A program made the position numbers and the translations under genes. Shown in pieces: positions 22,260-34,195 of a stretch of DNA of 64,000 bases (position 1 is the first letter of the stretch; every line of letters begins with the position of its first letter). This stretch comes from Branchiostoma floridae (lineage: Eukaryota > Chordata > Leptocardii > Amphioxiformes > Branchiostomatidae). Under the pieces are notes generated by a model. It was not told where the DNA came from. It saw only the letters and a program-made list of their open reading frames with translations, and did not search any database. The stretch spans positions 6,344,117-6,408,116 of the forward strand of contig NC_049981.1 in the NCBI RefSeq assembly GCF_000003815.2, written 5' to 3'.

Positions 22260-22790
22260 CTCGCAAACTTTACCCTAACCAAAATAAGCTCATCAATACA
22301 TAACACATATGAACGTTCTCTTGTGCGACCGCTCCGTTAGGCACTTTTCCTATTTGAATTAAATCTGTAAATAGGAGAAAACATTACGTATAGTTACCAA
22401 GTTTGTTTACTAATGCATTAAACCTGATAGTGAGTGTGTATGTAACATGTATAAAAGCTTCATTCAGTGTAGATTACGTTCAGTTGCCTTTTCGAAGGCA
22501 GACTCTTGTGTACACGTCTTCTCTCCCGACCATCAAAGTGCGTCGCTCCTACATGAAGTCAGCCACTATTAAAAAATGCCACGTGAAAATGCAGTCTTCT
22601 GATATCTAAAATTCCAAACGTTATGAAGCAGGACCGCTATTGTTCACGGTGACGCACGATGCATTCTTCCCCTCCTATGATTTAAATACCTTGGAGTTTA
22701 TTGACATCTAGCGAGGAAAACAGCCATGTCAATCATTTTATTCAATAACGAACTGTTGAGAGGTTTTCAGAACACTTCGCTGGCACTCTA
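22260..22790 (+). repeat. Receptor-type promoter block, orphan copy 2 (partial)
   Basis: It contains TATAAAAG (22450-22457), GTTCAGTTGCCTTTTCGAAG, TGCCACGTGAAAATGCAGTC and TTGTTCACGGTGACGCACGA in the same order as the other blocks. It lacks the upstream GATGAGCCAGGCGG portion and the downstream 5'UTR donor. Confidence 0.6.
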
Positions 22791-22984
22791 GATCTTTGTG
22801 TGGATCGTTTATGTCAAAATGTTTATCCATGGAACCTTTTCAGTCTGTCCAGATATCTATTGAAGGTAATAAAAACATAACGCTATGTCAGTACCATAAA
22901 CTCTCCAGGCAACAAAAAGACAGAAGAGATATATATTAGCTCCTCTACTTCGATAGCTAGTTAGACAGGAGTGAATGCCATCCC

Positions 22985-24130
22985 TACTTCAGCGTTCCAT
23001 TTGTTTAAGGACAATATGTATCAGCACCCAAAACCTAACTTCACGTGTTCCCATTTTATCAAGAACATAAGAGACACCAATTTGAGGTCCAAAGTAAACT
23101 ACTAGTACTTTGTCTCTATTAAACAAGTGCAACAGTCTGTGAAAAGATGATAGATCACGACTGCTTGCCCAGTCAGCTTTTCTGCAATTCGTTCCCGATG
23201 AGCCAGGCGGCGCTGCTGAGCTGCAAGTGTGAAGAATCAGCTGTGTGCACCAAGAAACCAGTACCCTTTCCTCTAACATATAAAAGACTTATAATGCTAA
23301 CATGAAAATAATCGTGATAGGTGAAAAGCGCTGAAGAAAATAAAACATGACAACGGCGGAAGCGATTTAGTGACCGGCATTCGCCGAAGGAAAGGACCAT
23401 TAGCTGAGCTACAGCCATACGGAAGGATCAGTATATTTCCCCGAAAACAATGGTTTAACACTACGTACGCACAGAACATTCAGCACTACATTCATTTTCA
23501 AGAAGAAATGTAAATAATTAGACGAAAAACAAACAAAAAGGATTTAATTTTATAATGCCCATTTGATTTGAACTAAATCAGTACATAGCAGAAATACACA
23601 CAGGAGTTACCGAATTTTGTTTACTAATGGATTAAACCTGAATGGTGAGTGTGAATGTAACATGTATAAAAGTTATGCTTCATTTAGCGTGAATTACGTT
23701 CAGTTGCATTTTCGAAAGCAGACTCTTGTGCACACGCCTTTTCTCCCGACCTCCGAAGTGCATCACTTCTACATGAAATCAGCCACTAAAATGCCACGTG
23801 AAAATGCAGTCTTCTGATATCTAAAATTCCAAACGTTATGAAGCAGGATCACTATTGTTCACGTTGACGCACGATTCCATCTGCCTCGCCTTTCATTTGA
23901 ATACCTTGGAGGTAATTGATATCTAGTGAGGAAAACAGCCATGTCAATCATTCACAATACCGAACTATATAGTAAGATGTTTTAGCCCTTGCTGCAGCTG
24001 GTTAGAGCACTTCGTTGGCACTCCGAGTTTCCGTGGGGCGCCTCCGTCGACATCTGTTTCCAGCGTCCCTGCAAATTTCTGTTTGGAAACAACAGTTTCC
24101 ACCTTTGTGGCAGGCGGTAAGTCAGAACCT
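22985..24130 (+). promoter_or_regulatory. Promoter and 5'UTR exon of GPCR gene A
   Basis: TATAAAAG at 23665-23672 precedes a likely untranslated exon running to a donor GGCG|GTAAGT at 24116/24117. That exon end (GCGCCTCCGTCGACATCTGT, then AATTTCTGTTT) and donor are conserved in gene B (46350/46351), and the exon is recognisable in gene C on the minus strand (59085-59200). An E-box CACGTG lies at about 23788. The upstream part repeats 20190-20700. Confidence 0.6.
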
Positions 24131-24529
24131 TTAATCGTATCTTCTTTTTTCGTATCTTCTTTTCTGCTCTTTCTATTAAAGCAATGAAGGCATGCTTTGC
24201 TAAGGGACTAGACGGTATTTACTGGGTGGATGGCTGTTGCAAAGTGGGTCCGTTTTTTTATTTTCGATTGGCCTCCCGCCGTTAACAAATTTTCTTTATG
24301 CCCTCCCTAAAAAAAAAAAACTCGATGTTTCCTTGCCTTTTCCATTACGTACACTTAAAAAACAAACTTATAGCAAGAATAATAGCAGTAGTGTTGTTTG
24401 AACGGGACGAGGATTGTGGTGTCAAGACGCGCGCGTCAATAAAACGCACACTGGAGTCCTGCTGGGGCATGTCTAGAATCGGTGTTTCTCCCATACTTTA
24501 TACCATGGACAACTGACTTTTTATTTTGA

Positions 24530-25080
24530 TGTCATGTATACAAACATATGTTCTGTATCTGTATCTGTATCTATATAGCCGGTATAACCGCCCTTCGGCG
24601 TAACACACCAGCTTCGCAGGCACGCGGCGCGGCAGCAGCTGGTTATATTACACTGAACGACTCATCACACCTAACTTTTGCACATCTATATGCAAGTGTT
24701 CTCTGAAACTATCCAGAGAAGACGCCCCTACTGTGCTTGGTGATAACATATTCCACTCTACAATAGTTCTGGGGAAATAGGAATTTTTGAACACATCAAT
24801 CCTAGGTTGGTAACTCTGGTACTTGAAAGCATGACTGTTTCTAGTTCGTTTTTGAGCTGGTGTTAGATACTTATCAGTCGGTACGTCCACCAGTTTATTG
24901 GTCATTTTGTACATCATACAAAGTCTGGACATTTTCCTCCTGTCTTCAAGTGATGTCCACTGCAGATCTGTTTTCATTTTGGTAACACTAGCATCTCTGC
25001 TGTAGTTGTTTGTACAGAATCTGGCAGCTTGGTTCTGTACCCTTTCCAGTTTATCTTTGTCTTTCTTTTTATCTTATATA
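24530..25080 (-). pseudogene. LINE reverse transcriptase C-terminal fragment
   Basis: The minus-strand translation starts near 25075 with KDKDKLERVQNQAARFCTNN and continues through LEDRRKMSRLCMMYKM and the FPRTIVEWNMLS motif to a stop at 24648. These are typical C-terminal motifs of CR1/Jockey-type LINEs. A (TATCTG)n tract at 24545-24572 marks the 3' tail. The catalytic core is missing. It lies in the 5' intron of GPCR A. Confidence 0.8.
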
Positions 25081-26039
25081 TCTTTATGTTGTTTGTTTAC
25101 TCACGCTGCAACGGTAATAAGACTTACCTTGCGTAATATCACTTCTACATTCTACTAGAAAAAATACCCGTAAATCGTAAACATCGTATCGCTTTATCCC
25201 TTTGCCCCGGCCGTCCGTGAACTACTCCGTTTACAAAGATGGAAGTACAGCTGCGCACATCAGTGATATTTATACCAATTTTCATCTACAGTCTTCGTAA
25301 ACTCCCTGTTAACATGGAATCACATAACAGAGGCGGCAGAAGTACATTTGTTACGGGGAGAATCTAGGGGTTCAGGGGCATGCTCCCGGGAAAATCTGAA
25401 ACGCTGTTTCATGCACTTTGAGGGGCACATTTTGCTGGAAGACTAAGCTAAGTAGAATAGCCTTTATAGTAGAAATCGACATGCTTTTAGCTTATATCAT
25501 AATAAGGTATTGAGGCCGTATACATTTCACGATTCCGACCGCACGAGCCGTCGCAGGATAGGTCAGGGGAAATTTTGAAATCGGAACCCTCTGAAACATG
25601 ATTTCCTACATTTTGAGGGGCAAACGTTGGTGGCAGACTTTGCTAAATTTAATGACATTTCTTTGAGAGAAAAATATTTTTGATGGTGACAAGCGCCGGA
25701 GCGTCGTCGGCGCCGGAGCCGCAAGCCGCGTCGCAACTTCGCAAGGGTTCCCCAAAGAAATCTTTACCATCTGAAACTTCATTTCCTGCATTTGACAGGC
25801 ACGTTTTGCTTGTAAACTAAGGCCCTTAAGGCCAATTTTTCGATGACTCTCTACCGACCTTTTTTTGTCGTTTGCTCTCCCCCCAGGCCAAAAAAAATTC
25901 AATGGCCAGCCATCCCCGGCCGGTAAATATCGTCCCAAGTCCAAAGCAGATTTTCGACTCCGACTTTTTAAAACGTGTTTTAGGCGTTTTTGTCGAGCTT
26001 TCTTTAGTTCGGCCGGCCAACATGAAGAATACGGGACAA
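25081..26039 (+). repeat. Segmental-duplication sequence, 5' intron of GPCR A
   Basis: The part from about 25560 aligns with 46490-46980 upstream of GPCR B, with words such as CTGAAACTTCATTTCCTG, AAATATCGTCCCAAGTCC and TTTTCGACTCCGACTTTTT. Long minus-strand frames here are not conserved between the copies, so I do not call a gene. Confidence 0.6.
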
Positions 26040-26244
26040 AATAGTAGTCTTTACCAGACTCCGGATCGCTGGAAAATCGTAGAAATGGAACAAATAGAGA
26101 GGAATATAACCGGCCAGGGAACATATCGCGATTCTAGGATCGCGTGCTGTTCCCTAGCCGGTTATATTCCTCTGGTCGGCTTACTCCTCTATTTGTTCCA
26201 TTTCTACGATTTTTCCAGCGATCCGGAGTCTGGTAGAGACTATT
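26040..26244. mobile_element. Hairpin MITE absent from the paralogous site
   Basis: It is almost a perfect inverted repeat, with arms beginning AATAGTAGTCTTTACCAGAC and containing CCGGATCGCTGG and GGAATATAACCGG. In the B copy, GGACAAA-type sequence runs directly into AAAGAACGCC (about 46970-46982), so the 205 bp are an insertion in A. Confidence 0.8.
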
Positions 26245-26384
26245 AAAATAGAACACCCGACAACAACGCCTGAAAACAGGTCAAAATTTAAAACATAGCC
26301 GGAGCTGAACCTCTGCTTGGAGAGTGATAAAGGATTATGATTAGCTTCAGCCTATACAAGAAACGTGAAATCATCCGTTACTTA

Positions 26385-27432
26385 AGGGTTAATGACCCGC
26401 CCCGAGGTGTATATGGTGTCATAACGCCTGGTCCTTTGCTATAACCACCGAATAAAACCACCGAGTGAGCGAAGCGAACGAGGTGGTTTTATGAGGTGGC
26501 TATAGCAAAGGACCAGGCGTTATGACACCATATATACCGAGGAACAGGTGGGTCATTAACCCTATTATCATATAGCCTACCCACACTGACCCATTTAAGA
26601 GTAGATTAGAGTAGAGTAGAGTTTCCAGATGAGTAGGAGCGACAAATTCTTTTCTAAAACACACATCTTTTATTCAGTACATACATTTGAACAGTGAATT
26701 TGAACAACATAAAACTTGTACGTGAAATGTATTTCTGTTCCAAGGCTTAAAATAAGAACAAAGTCGATTCATTATGTTACAAACTGTTGCACGCTCCGTA
26801 TTTCTCCACTCGCCCATTCTCCAGTTTGTCGAGTTCGCTCGTATCAGGCGCTAAATCTCTGCCGGCTTTCCTGAGGTATTCCGGGATCCCTGTGCTTCAC
26901 AGCTCTTGAGAATCTCGTTCACTACGAACCCAGACTAGACACGACTTCTCCGAAGAAAGGTAGCATTTTGGTCCTCCAGCGCCATGACCGCTACTCAATG
27001 GCGGACCGTGGTGTTATTGTCGTCTGAACTTGAATGGGCGGGGGTGCAAATAATTTTATTTTCCATTTGCAGTTTAAATTGGACATGACTTGAAATAGAT
27101 TTTATTGTCTTAAATATTATAGGTAATTCAATGTTGTTTTAAGACAGCAAATGTTTTCTTTGAACAAAGAAACACGCACTACCGATGTTAAGAGAGGGAG
27201 CCATCCCCCCTGCCATGCCTGTACTTATTCCCCTATTTTGGCAGATGGACGATTCCTGGATATCTCATTCTGATTGGCCAGCGTCATGTTTGTCTGTCCT
27301 CCTGATTGGTTTAAACTTTAAAAAGTTTTATCACATATGTGATAATCAAAAATTTAATGCATGGCTGTTACGGCGTCATAACCAGCATGAAATGGGGCCT
27401 TCTGATTGGCCCACGTCCCCTGGCTATATGAT
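26385..27432. mobile_element. ~1.05 kb element with a 179-bp hairpin at its 5' end
   Basis: The first 179 bp (26385-26563) form a hairpin: AGGGTTAATGACCC and GTCATAACGCCTGGTCCTTT are mirrored, ending GGGTCATTAACCCT. The far end (GGCTATATGATAATA, 27421-27435) inverts ATTATCATATAGCC at 26565-26577. In the B copy the corresponding site near 47122 is uninterrupted (AACAACTTATTACACGAG). TACTTA on the left and TACTTG on the right may be a decayed duplication. Fragments recur at 12720-12880. Confidence 0.6.
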
Positions 27433-27652
27433 AATACTTGTTATACGTGAGATTTAAATTTCTTTCCTTTTCAGGATCAAATTCTGTAGCTTACATACAA
27501 GATGATATCATAAACAACTGGCTTATACTCAAGGTATTTTCTGGGCAGATATACATGTTTCCGTGTCTAATTTTCAGGCTCCACTACAGCAACCACTTTT
27601 AGGGTTGCCGCTTACAAGAATGTTGGAAGGTCGCTGAGAGAGAATCTTCGCC

Positions 27653-30600
27653 ATGGCAACTACTGGAGAGTACATCGTCGTTGTCATCAACGGAAGTAAG
27701 CTTGTTGTGTTTTTGCCTTTAGGTTTCTTCTACGTTGTGCTGTCTTGATCTTGTTTCTTCGTGATATCAGATCCCAATACTTTAATCTTACAAATTGATT
27801 TTACAAATAAAAAGGTTGGCGATGAAAATGGCGACGGGGTTGTCGTTTATATGTATTGATCATATATTTGTTGTTGGTGATGTGCTTTATCTATAGTATT
27901 TACCTTGTATCCTATGGCCTGGCTGTTTTCATAAAGGTTGTTTAACACGATGAATGTTTGTAGGGCACTGGTTGGTATGTTTTAGCAAGGAGGTCCTTTT
28001 TTCAACCTCCTTGGTTTTAGTATTCACCTTTTATCCTATGGCCTGGCTGTATTTATAAAGGTTGTTTTACACGATGAATGTAGGGGACTGCTGTCAAGGA
28101 AAAAAATCGGTCTCCTGTGTGTCGCGAGTGTCCTTGATATCACGTTCAACAACAAACACAACTTGCTAAGTTATTAAATTTTTCATCATGCAATGTACAA
28201 GTAAACATCAGTGACCATATCAACAGAAATACGCTCACATTCACAAACTAGAGTTCGGCGAACTCATACCTCCATGAAATATTTAGAACTTTTGTGAATT
28301 TATGCAAATGACTTTAAATCTTTTAAATGATTCATGCATGGTGATGTTCATCATTGACTAACGTACACATGTCTAACGTATAAAATTCCCATAATTAATC
28401 ATTAAGTGGTTTTGCACATATTATGCAAATCAGTTTCTTATTTGTATATTTCGTATCTGCTCATGTTCTACCTATCACAATTTACATGTGTTACATTAAA
28501 TTTGATTAAACTCCATCATCATCATCATCATCATCATCACGGACAAGTACAGTTACTGAAAACAATGGAATTATACAATTTCCTCATAATCGTGCAAATT
28601 GAGCCCCATTTGCATAACATGTATATCATCATGAACATCATGGAATGATGGCAATCCGTCGTTCCTTCCTTCAGTTATCCTCTTTGGAATGTCTTGCCAC
28701 GATGGTCAAATTTGGCCCAAAAGCTTCCATTCGGACCCAGAGTATCGGGTTACCGGGGCTCTCGCGCGGTCCCCGCGGAGGGCTTTCGGTGACTGAAACA
28801 TCTTCTACAAGATCGTGATAGTTATAAAAGCACGTGTCTCGTCGAGATTAAATGAAAACTGGCAGTGTGTATACGTAAAATCTTACCGTTTTAAGTTAGA
28901 TTTAGATCACTTCGGATTAACATACTGACTTGAAACTCGGAATTCATCAACTGGGGACCACCGTAAACAAAAATTCTGGGCATAAACTGTAAGATTTACG
29001 GAGAGAGGAGCTTTCCCGGTTAGGTAATTGCTAAATCGTCAAACCCGGTGCGTTCTATTCTGGAATCATAATTATGACATGACTTCACGGAATATCGGGG
29101 CAAATGCATTACGCCCAAATAATCTGTAATAAATCTTATACTTTCAGAAACTAGAAGCTCTTTCTTACGCAGGTGATTTCCTGTTGGTTTGAAATCTAAA
29201 ACAGGTTCAAAACATCAGGGGAATTTACGCGAAAGTCACCTGATTTGGGGTCGTATTTGGGACAGGAAGACAATACACAATCGGTTCAAAAATCTATATG
29301 AACTAAAAAGGAGGCTAAAATACTGTGAATGACTCAAAATTAAGAAGATACGCAGTCGTATACTTCAACGACAAGCTTTCTTGTGAGTGGTGTTTACGCC
29401 CGGAGTCATGGAACGGACTACTTTCTCTTTCGGAAGAAAAAAAAAACTGCATAGAACTCTCGGCATGGCGTGGCGGCTGGCCAAATTGTACCATCGTGTA
29501 ATGCCCCTGCAGTTTCAAAATTAAATGTTAGGGAATTGAAACTTGTCCCACTTTGTCATGATGCTAAACACTAACTACCACCTAAATGTTAAGACCATAT
29601 CATGTCCGGGACAAGGGATACATTGCAAAAACTGATATAATATTCTCAATAATGATACTCCTATTTTGCATAATGAATATTTCATCTTGTACAACATTGT
29701 CCAAGGTATCTACATACCATTGTTTATTGTTTATTCGTTTATTGTTTATTCAACAGATCTCCATTAGTGATTACAATTGAAATTGCATCTCTAATCTTCC
29801 TGGAGTCGTTACAAAAACACATTACATGATACAACATTAACACATTACTTATTTACACCTAACAACGCCTAAATCTAACCTAAATAAGTCTCAAGTAGCT
29901 GAGAGGTCAGAGGTCAGTATCAAAATTCTATACATAATTTTATATACATAGATGTCAATGAATGTCTTTACCACCATTTCTGTAGAGGTTTGTGTTGTGT
30001 CTGTGTTTTTAGTCTGTCTTTGATGTGTTGCTTGAACATGGATGGTGTAGATGCTTTAATGTATTGTGGGAATGAGTTGTAGGATTTAATACATCTATAC
30101 AGGAAAGTTCTGGTTGCTGCGCAAGTTTTGGGTTTGGCCAGTCTGAATCCCCCCCCCCTTGTGCTAGGCGTGTGTTGTGTCGGTGAGTGTTTTTGATTGT
30201 GTGTAGTCTTTTGTAGGTAGCTTCTGGTTTCTTAGCTGTTAGGAGTTTGTGGAACATAGTGAGGGTTCTGGTGTAGAGTCGTTCGTTTACCTTTGGCCAG
30301 TTCAGCTTTCTATGTATGTCATCAGTGTTGGAAGTGTACTTTGCATTAAGTACTAGCCTGGCAGCCTTATTTTGCAGGGTCTGTAGTTTATTTAAATTAG
30401 ATTGAGAACATGCAGACAGAAGACATGCACAATAATCCATGTGACTCAGAACAAGTGTTTGAGCAACAGTTTTTAACGTGTCTCTAGTGAAAAAGTCCTG
30501 AGATTTAGCCAGTGCTGCTAGTGCGCGTGCCATTTTAGATGTTACTTTGTCCAGATGTTGTGCCCAGGATAACTGCTGGTCCATCAACATTCCTAGTAGC

Positions 30601-33600
30601 TTAGCATGCTCAACCTGTTCTATCATTTTGTTGCGCATCGAAAGCTGTAAGGCTGGCTTATCTTTTAGTTTGTGCCGGCTTCCAATAACTATAGATTTGG
30701 TCTTGTCAACATTGAGCACCAGTCTATTAGCTTGAACCCAGTCATTAATATGAGTGAGTTCAGCTTGAAGAGTGGTTTGTACCTCCGCTATGCTGGAGCC
30801 TGCTGCAGATGGGGTTGTGTCGTCTGCGTACATTACTACGTCGCAGTGTTTTACCACTGTAGGTAAGTCGTTAGTATATACGCAGAACAGCAGTGGGCCT
30901 AAACAGCTACCCTGTGGTACTCCACTATTAATCTCTTTGTAAGTCGAGATACCACCATTTACAGAAACGGCCTGCATCCTGTTTGTCAAATAACTTCGCA
31001 TCCAGTGTAGGGCAGAATCCACAAAGCCATAACTTTTCAGTTTGGCTAGCAATATTTCATGATTTACAACATCAAAGGCGGCGCTAAAGTCTAAAAGGAC
31101 AGCGCCTACCAGCTTCCCTTGTCAATTTCCTCAAGCCATTTGTCCGTCATTTCTACCAATGCACTCGCGGTGGAGTGTTGTCGCTTATAGGCATGCTGGT
31201 AGTCGGACATGATGGCGTTAGAGACAAGGTAGGTTTGTATCTGATTGTTGCATATCTTTTCCAGTAATTTGCTCAGAGCCGGTAACAGGCTGATTGGACG
31301 ACTGTTAGGTCCATTTAATGGAAGTGCCTTGTTTTTTACAAGAGGTAGTATTTTGGCTCTTTTCCACTGTGTGGGGAATGTGTGTTGTTTGATAGAGCAG
31401 TTGAAAATATGACACACTGGATTTGCTATATGATCGGCCGCGATTCGCAATAGCGTGTTATCAATGTTGTCAAACCCCGTCGATTTACAAGGCGGGAGTG
31501 AAGTAAGTAATTCATGTACGTAGTTCTTTGTTAGTTCTTGAAAGGAAAAAGAACAGCTTTTTGATGTCATGATGTTTTCGTTGATCGGTGCAGTGACACT
31601 GGCTATATCTACTGAACTTTGCGGTGTCAGGTCCTCAACTTTTTTTACGAAGTACTCATTGAAATATTCAGCAATGTCCCTAGGTTTTGTCAATGTCTTA
31701 CCGTTTGTCTCGATGAACGTTGCAGTTCGTCGTGAGTTTCTACCTAGAATCCCATTAAGTACTTGCCAGAGCTGTTCGCTGTTTCTGTCTCTACAATGTT
31801 CTTCAATCAATTCCCTGTAGTGTGTTTTCTTCTTCCTTCTATTTTCTTTGACAACTACGTTTCTCAATCGTTTATAAATTTCGTAGTCAGATGCTAGACC
31901 TGAAGCTTGCGCTGCCTTTTTAGCGTCGTCCCTCATGTTCATAAGGTCTCTAAGGCCTTCATCGATCCAATGAGCCGGTGACGACCTTACAGATCTCTTA
32001 CGGATGGGAGCGTGCTTGTCGGCTATTTGTGAGAACAGGGACATGAAACAGCTCAAGGCATCATTAACATCTTCTTCATCATTCACAAGGTGCCAAGGAA
32101 CTAGAGAGATGTCATGTAGGAAATTTTCTTGACTAAACTTACTGTAAGAGCGTTTGAGTGTGATGATTGGATGTCCCTTAGGTACCTTAGACTTCCTTGT
32201 GGTGTGTATTAAGTTATGGTCTGTATATCCTAACGGGATTGATCTCGTGTCGGTGAATATGTCAGATCTGTTTGTGAAGATGAGATCTATACAGGTGCTG
32301 GTCACATGATCACCATTTGAGTGTGCTACCCTTGTCGGCTGCTTAACTAGTTGGTGCATGTTGAGTGTAGAGGTTTCCAACTGAAGTCTGCCACGCAGGG
32401 GACAGCTGGTGTCCGACCAGTTAATGTTGTAATCCCCTAATACCAACACCTCTTGATTACCTTGTGTGACTGTGTCAAACATATGTGTGATTCTATGTAG
32501 GTAGTCTATCGTAGCATTTGGTGGTCTGTACATGCATCCTACCAAGATCGGCTTGACATAGGGAAGATGTATCTCTACCCAAGTAGCTTCAATTTCCGGC
32601 ATCTGTAAATCTAATTTACATTTGTATGGAATACTGTCTTTGATATACAGAGCAACGCCATGAAAACTCGTTGTTCCCTTCATGAGTTATCCTCTTTTTG
32701 ACAAAAATGCCCCTGCTATCCCCAAATAAACTAGCCACAAAGGGGCCCAAATTTATGTCATGTCTTGCTAATCACAAGAGCTATCTATACCCAAAAATCG
32801 TGACCTTAGCTTGTTCAGAACACGAGATAGTTGCGCTGCAGTACCAAGGTAAGCCACGGGCTCAGAATGGTTAGACGCTAAGCAGTAACAGTTTACAATA
32901 CTGTTTATTGGGTGCATTTATGATGCTACCATGGTCATTGTTCTCACTAAAGGTAAAACTATTCATTGTGCCCTACAGTCAGCATCGTGGTGACTGTTGT
33001 CGGCGGCCTCCTCACCATACTGACCATCTGGACACGTCCGGCCCTACGGAAACTGGTCAACGCACCTCTGGTCAGTCTCAGCTGTGCAGATATCCTCTTC
33101 GCCATCCTGTATTCCCCCTTTTGGATCCATCAAATCCTAAACCCCCAATGGGAGCCCCCACCAGCACTGTGCTGGGTTCTCGCCTATTCCACTCCGGTGC
33201 TGTTGGGGGTATCGTTAAGCCATATGTTGTGTATCGCTCTTCAGCGTTACTTCAAGATCTGTACCCACAGTACACGTCTGAATTCCACACGTGCACTCGT
33301 CATCATGCTCTGCATCACATGGTTGGTCCCCATGGTTTCATTTTTGCCTCTTCACATCGTTGAAGAGGTAAAGGTGGACCGAAAGATGAAACGATGTGAG
33401 GCGGGAAATTCTGACAAAATCTGGGCAAAGATACCCCCAGTCATTCTAAACACCATCCTACCATACATTGCTGCCCTGGCCTTTTACATCCTTATCCAGA
33501 ACCATGTGAGGAAGAGTAAGAAACGAGTCCAGGCTAACGCACAGGGCCATTTGGCAGTGAAGTGCACACGGGGGAAGGGGGGTAATGCCGGCTCTTCCAC

Positions 33601-34195
33601 CAGCACAGAAACCAACAAGGTTGCAAAGCCTGTAAGAAATCTGGAGGGTGTAGTGTGGGTGGGTGATGAAGTGTCCACATCAAGTGATGACGGACAGAAA
33701 GCCAATGACCAGATAAAGCCCAGTAAACCTAAAGACGCCATGATCCTGGTTGCTCCGGCACCAGGCACAGGGCTAGATGAACAGGGTAAAACAGCTTTGT
33801 CAAGTGATGAGGAACAAAAAGGCAATGACCGGAAAGAGTCCGATAAAGCCAAAGACATAACCCGTACTGTCGCTACAGTGTCAGATCAGTTTGGCAAAAC
33901 TAAACGACAGCAGCACGCTGTCCCAGGCAGCAGCTCACAAAGCTGTACCAGTCCTGCTGAAAGGCAGATCACGAAAATGATGATGATGCTGTTTGTTGTC
34001 TACACCTTATGCTGTATGCCCATTATCGTAATGGTGATTTTCTCCAGCCAAGTTCCGGCCGAAGCCTTCACTGTGGGCCAGCTGCTAGCAACATTGAATG
34101 GTGCCATAAACCCGATCGTATATGGCGTCATGAACAAAAACATTCGCCAGGGTTACAAGCATATCTTGGACAGGGTCCTCAACTTCATAACGTGA
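27653..34195 (+). CDS. GPCR gene A: rhodopsin-like (class A) receptor, 419 aa, two coding exons
   Basis: Exon 1 is 27653-27695 (MATTGEYIVVVING plus one base, donor GTAAGC). Exon 2 is 32979-34195, acceptor CCCTACAG. The split codon gives Ile and the frame closes at TGA. The N-terminus is very short and TM1 starts by about residue 16. Seven hydrophobic segments are visible. TM3 has Cys79 and a QRY motif (Arg104) in place of DRY; loop 2 has Cys154 for the usual disulfide. TM6 has a CCMP motif, TM7 NPIVYG (392-397), then NKNIRQGY. The third intracellular loop is ~155 aa, low-complexity, with a ~20-residue acidic repeat at 247-268 and 288-309. NRY/NPxxY-like features resemble melatonin-receptor/moody-type receptors, but the ligand is unknown. 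It is expected in the plasma membrane. The 5.3 kb intron is full of nested transposons. Confidence 0.85.
27896..28092 (+). repeat. Two-copy tandem duplication in the GPCR A intron
   Basis: The words TATCCTATGGCCTGGCTGT, TATAAAGGTTGTTT-like sequence and ACACGATGAATGT occur twice, at about 27908-27960 and 28029-28081. Confidence 0.7.
28698..29498. mobile_element. 801-bp TIR element inserted in repeat A
   Basis: The ends are CACGATGGTCAAATTTGGCC and the inverse of CACGATGGTACAATTTGGCC. The flanks rejoin as repeat A (GTCTTG... then ...GCCCCTGCAG). The duplication is not clear. I see no transposase-like frame. Confidence 0.75.
29720..32656 (-). mobile_element. CR1/Jockey-like LINE, 5'-truncated, nearly intact ORF2
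   Basis: On the minus strand the copy starts inside the AP-endonuclease domain (GVALYIKDSIPYKC; LGDYNINW; a TDHNLIHT motif) and continues into a full reverse transcriptase (GFDNIDNTLL; ALSKLLEKI; LLDFSAAFD; SGVPQGSCLGPLLF; catalytic YADD) and the C-terminal region, ending with a stop at 30009. One single-base frameshift near 31100-31110, between the IDKG and LLDFSAAFD motifs, breaks the frame. The 3' tail is (AATAAAC)n at about 29720-29753. The low number of lesions indicates a recent insertion. The first ~100 residues of the endonuclease are lacking. Confidence 0.88.

Larger units (their letters stand above)
28245..32880 (+). repeat. Dispersed repeat A, copy 3, split by two insertions
   Basis: The repeat runs in three pieces: 28245-28697, 29499-29719 and about 32657-32880. 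In order they match 7935-8880. The first gap is the TIR element at 28698-29498. The second is the LINE at 29720-32656, inserted after GGTATCTACATACCA. A (CAT)n tract at 28516-28541 is an expansion unique to this copy. Confidence 0.75.

Noticed and set aside
25606-26246. Long frames on both strands (172 aa minus, 124 aa plus)
   Set aside because: They span a hairpin MITE and non-coding duplicated intron; the B copy does not keep them open.
31106-32683. Reading the endonuclease/RT frame as a host gene
   Set aside because: It is the coding part of a LINE with a 3' tail, inserted in repeat A.
33484-33858. 124-aa minus-strand frame opposite GPCR A, with a similar one opposite GPCR B (50976-51476)
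   Set aside because: It is a shadow of the low-complexity third intracellular loop; conservation follows the plus-strand reading frame.
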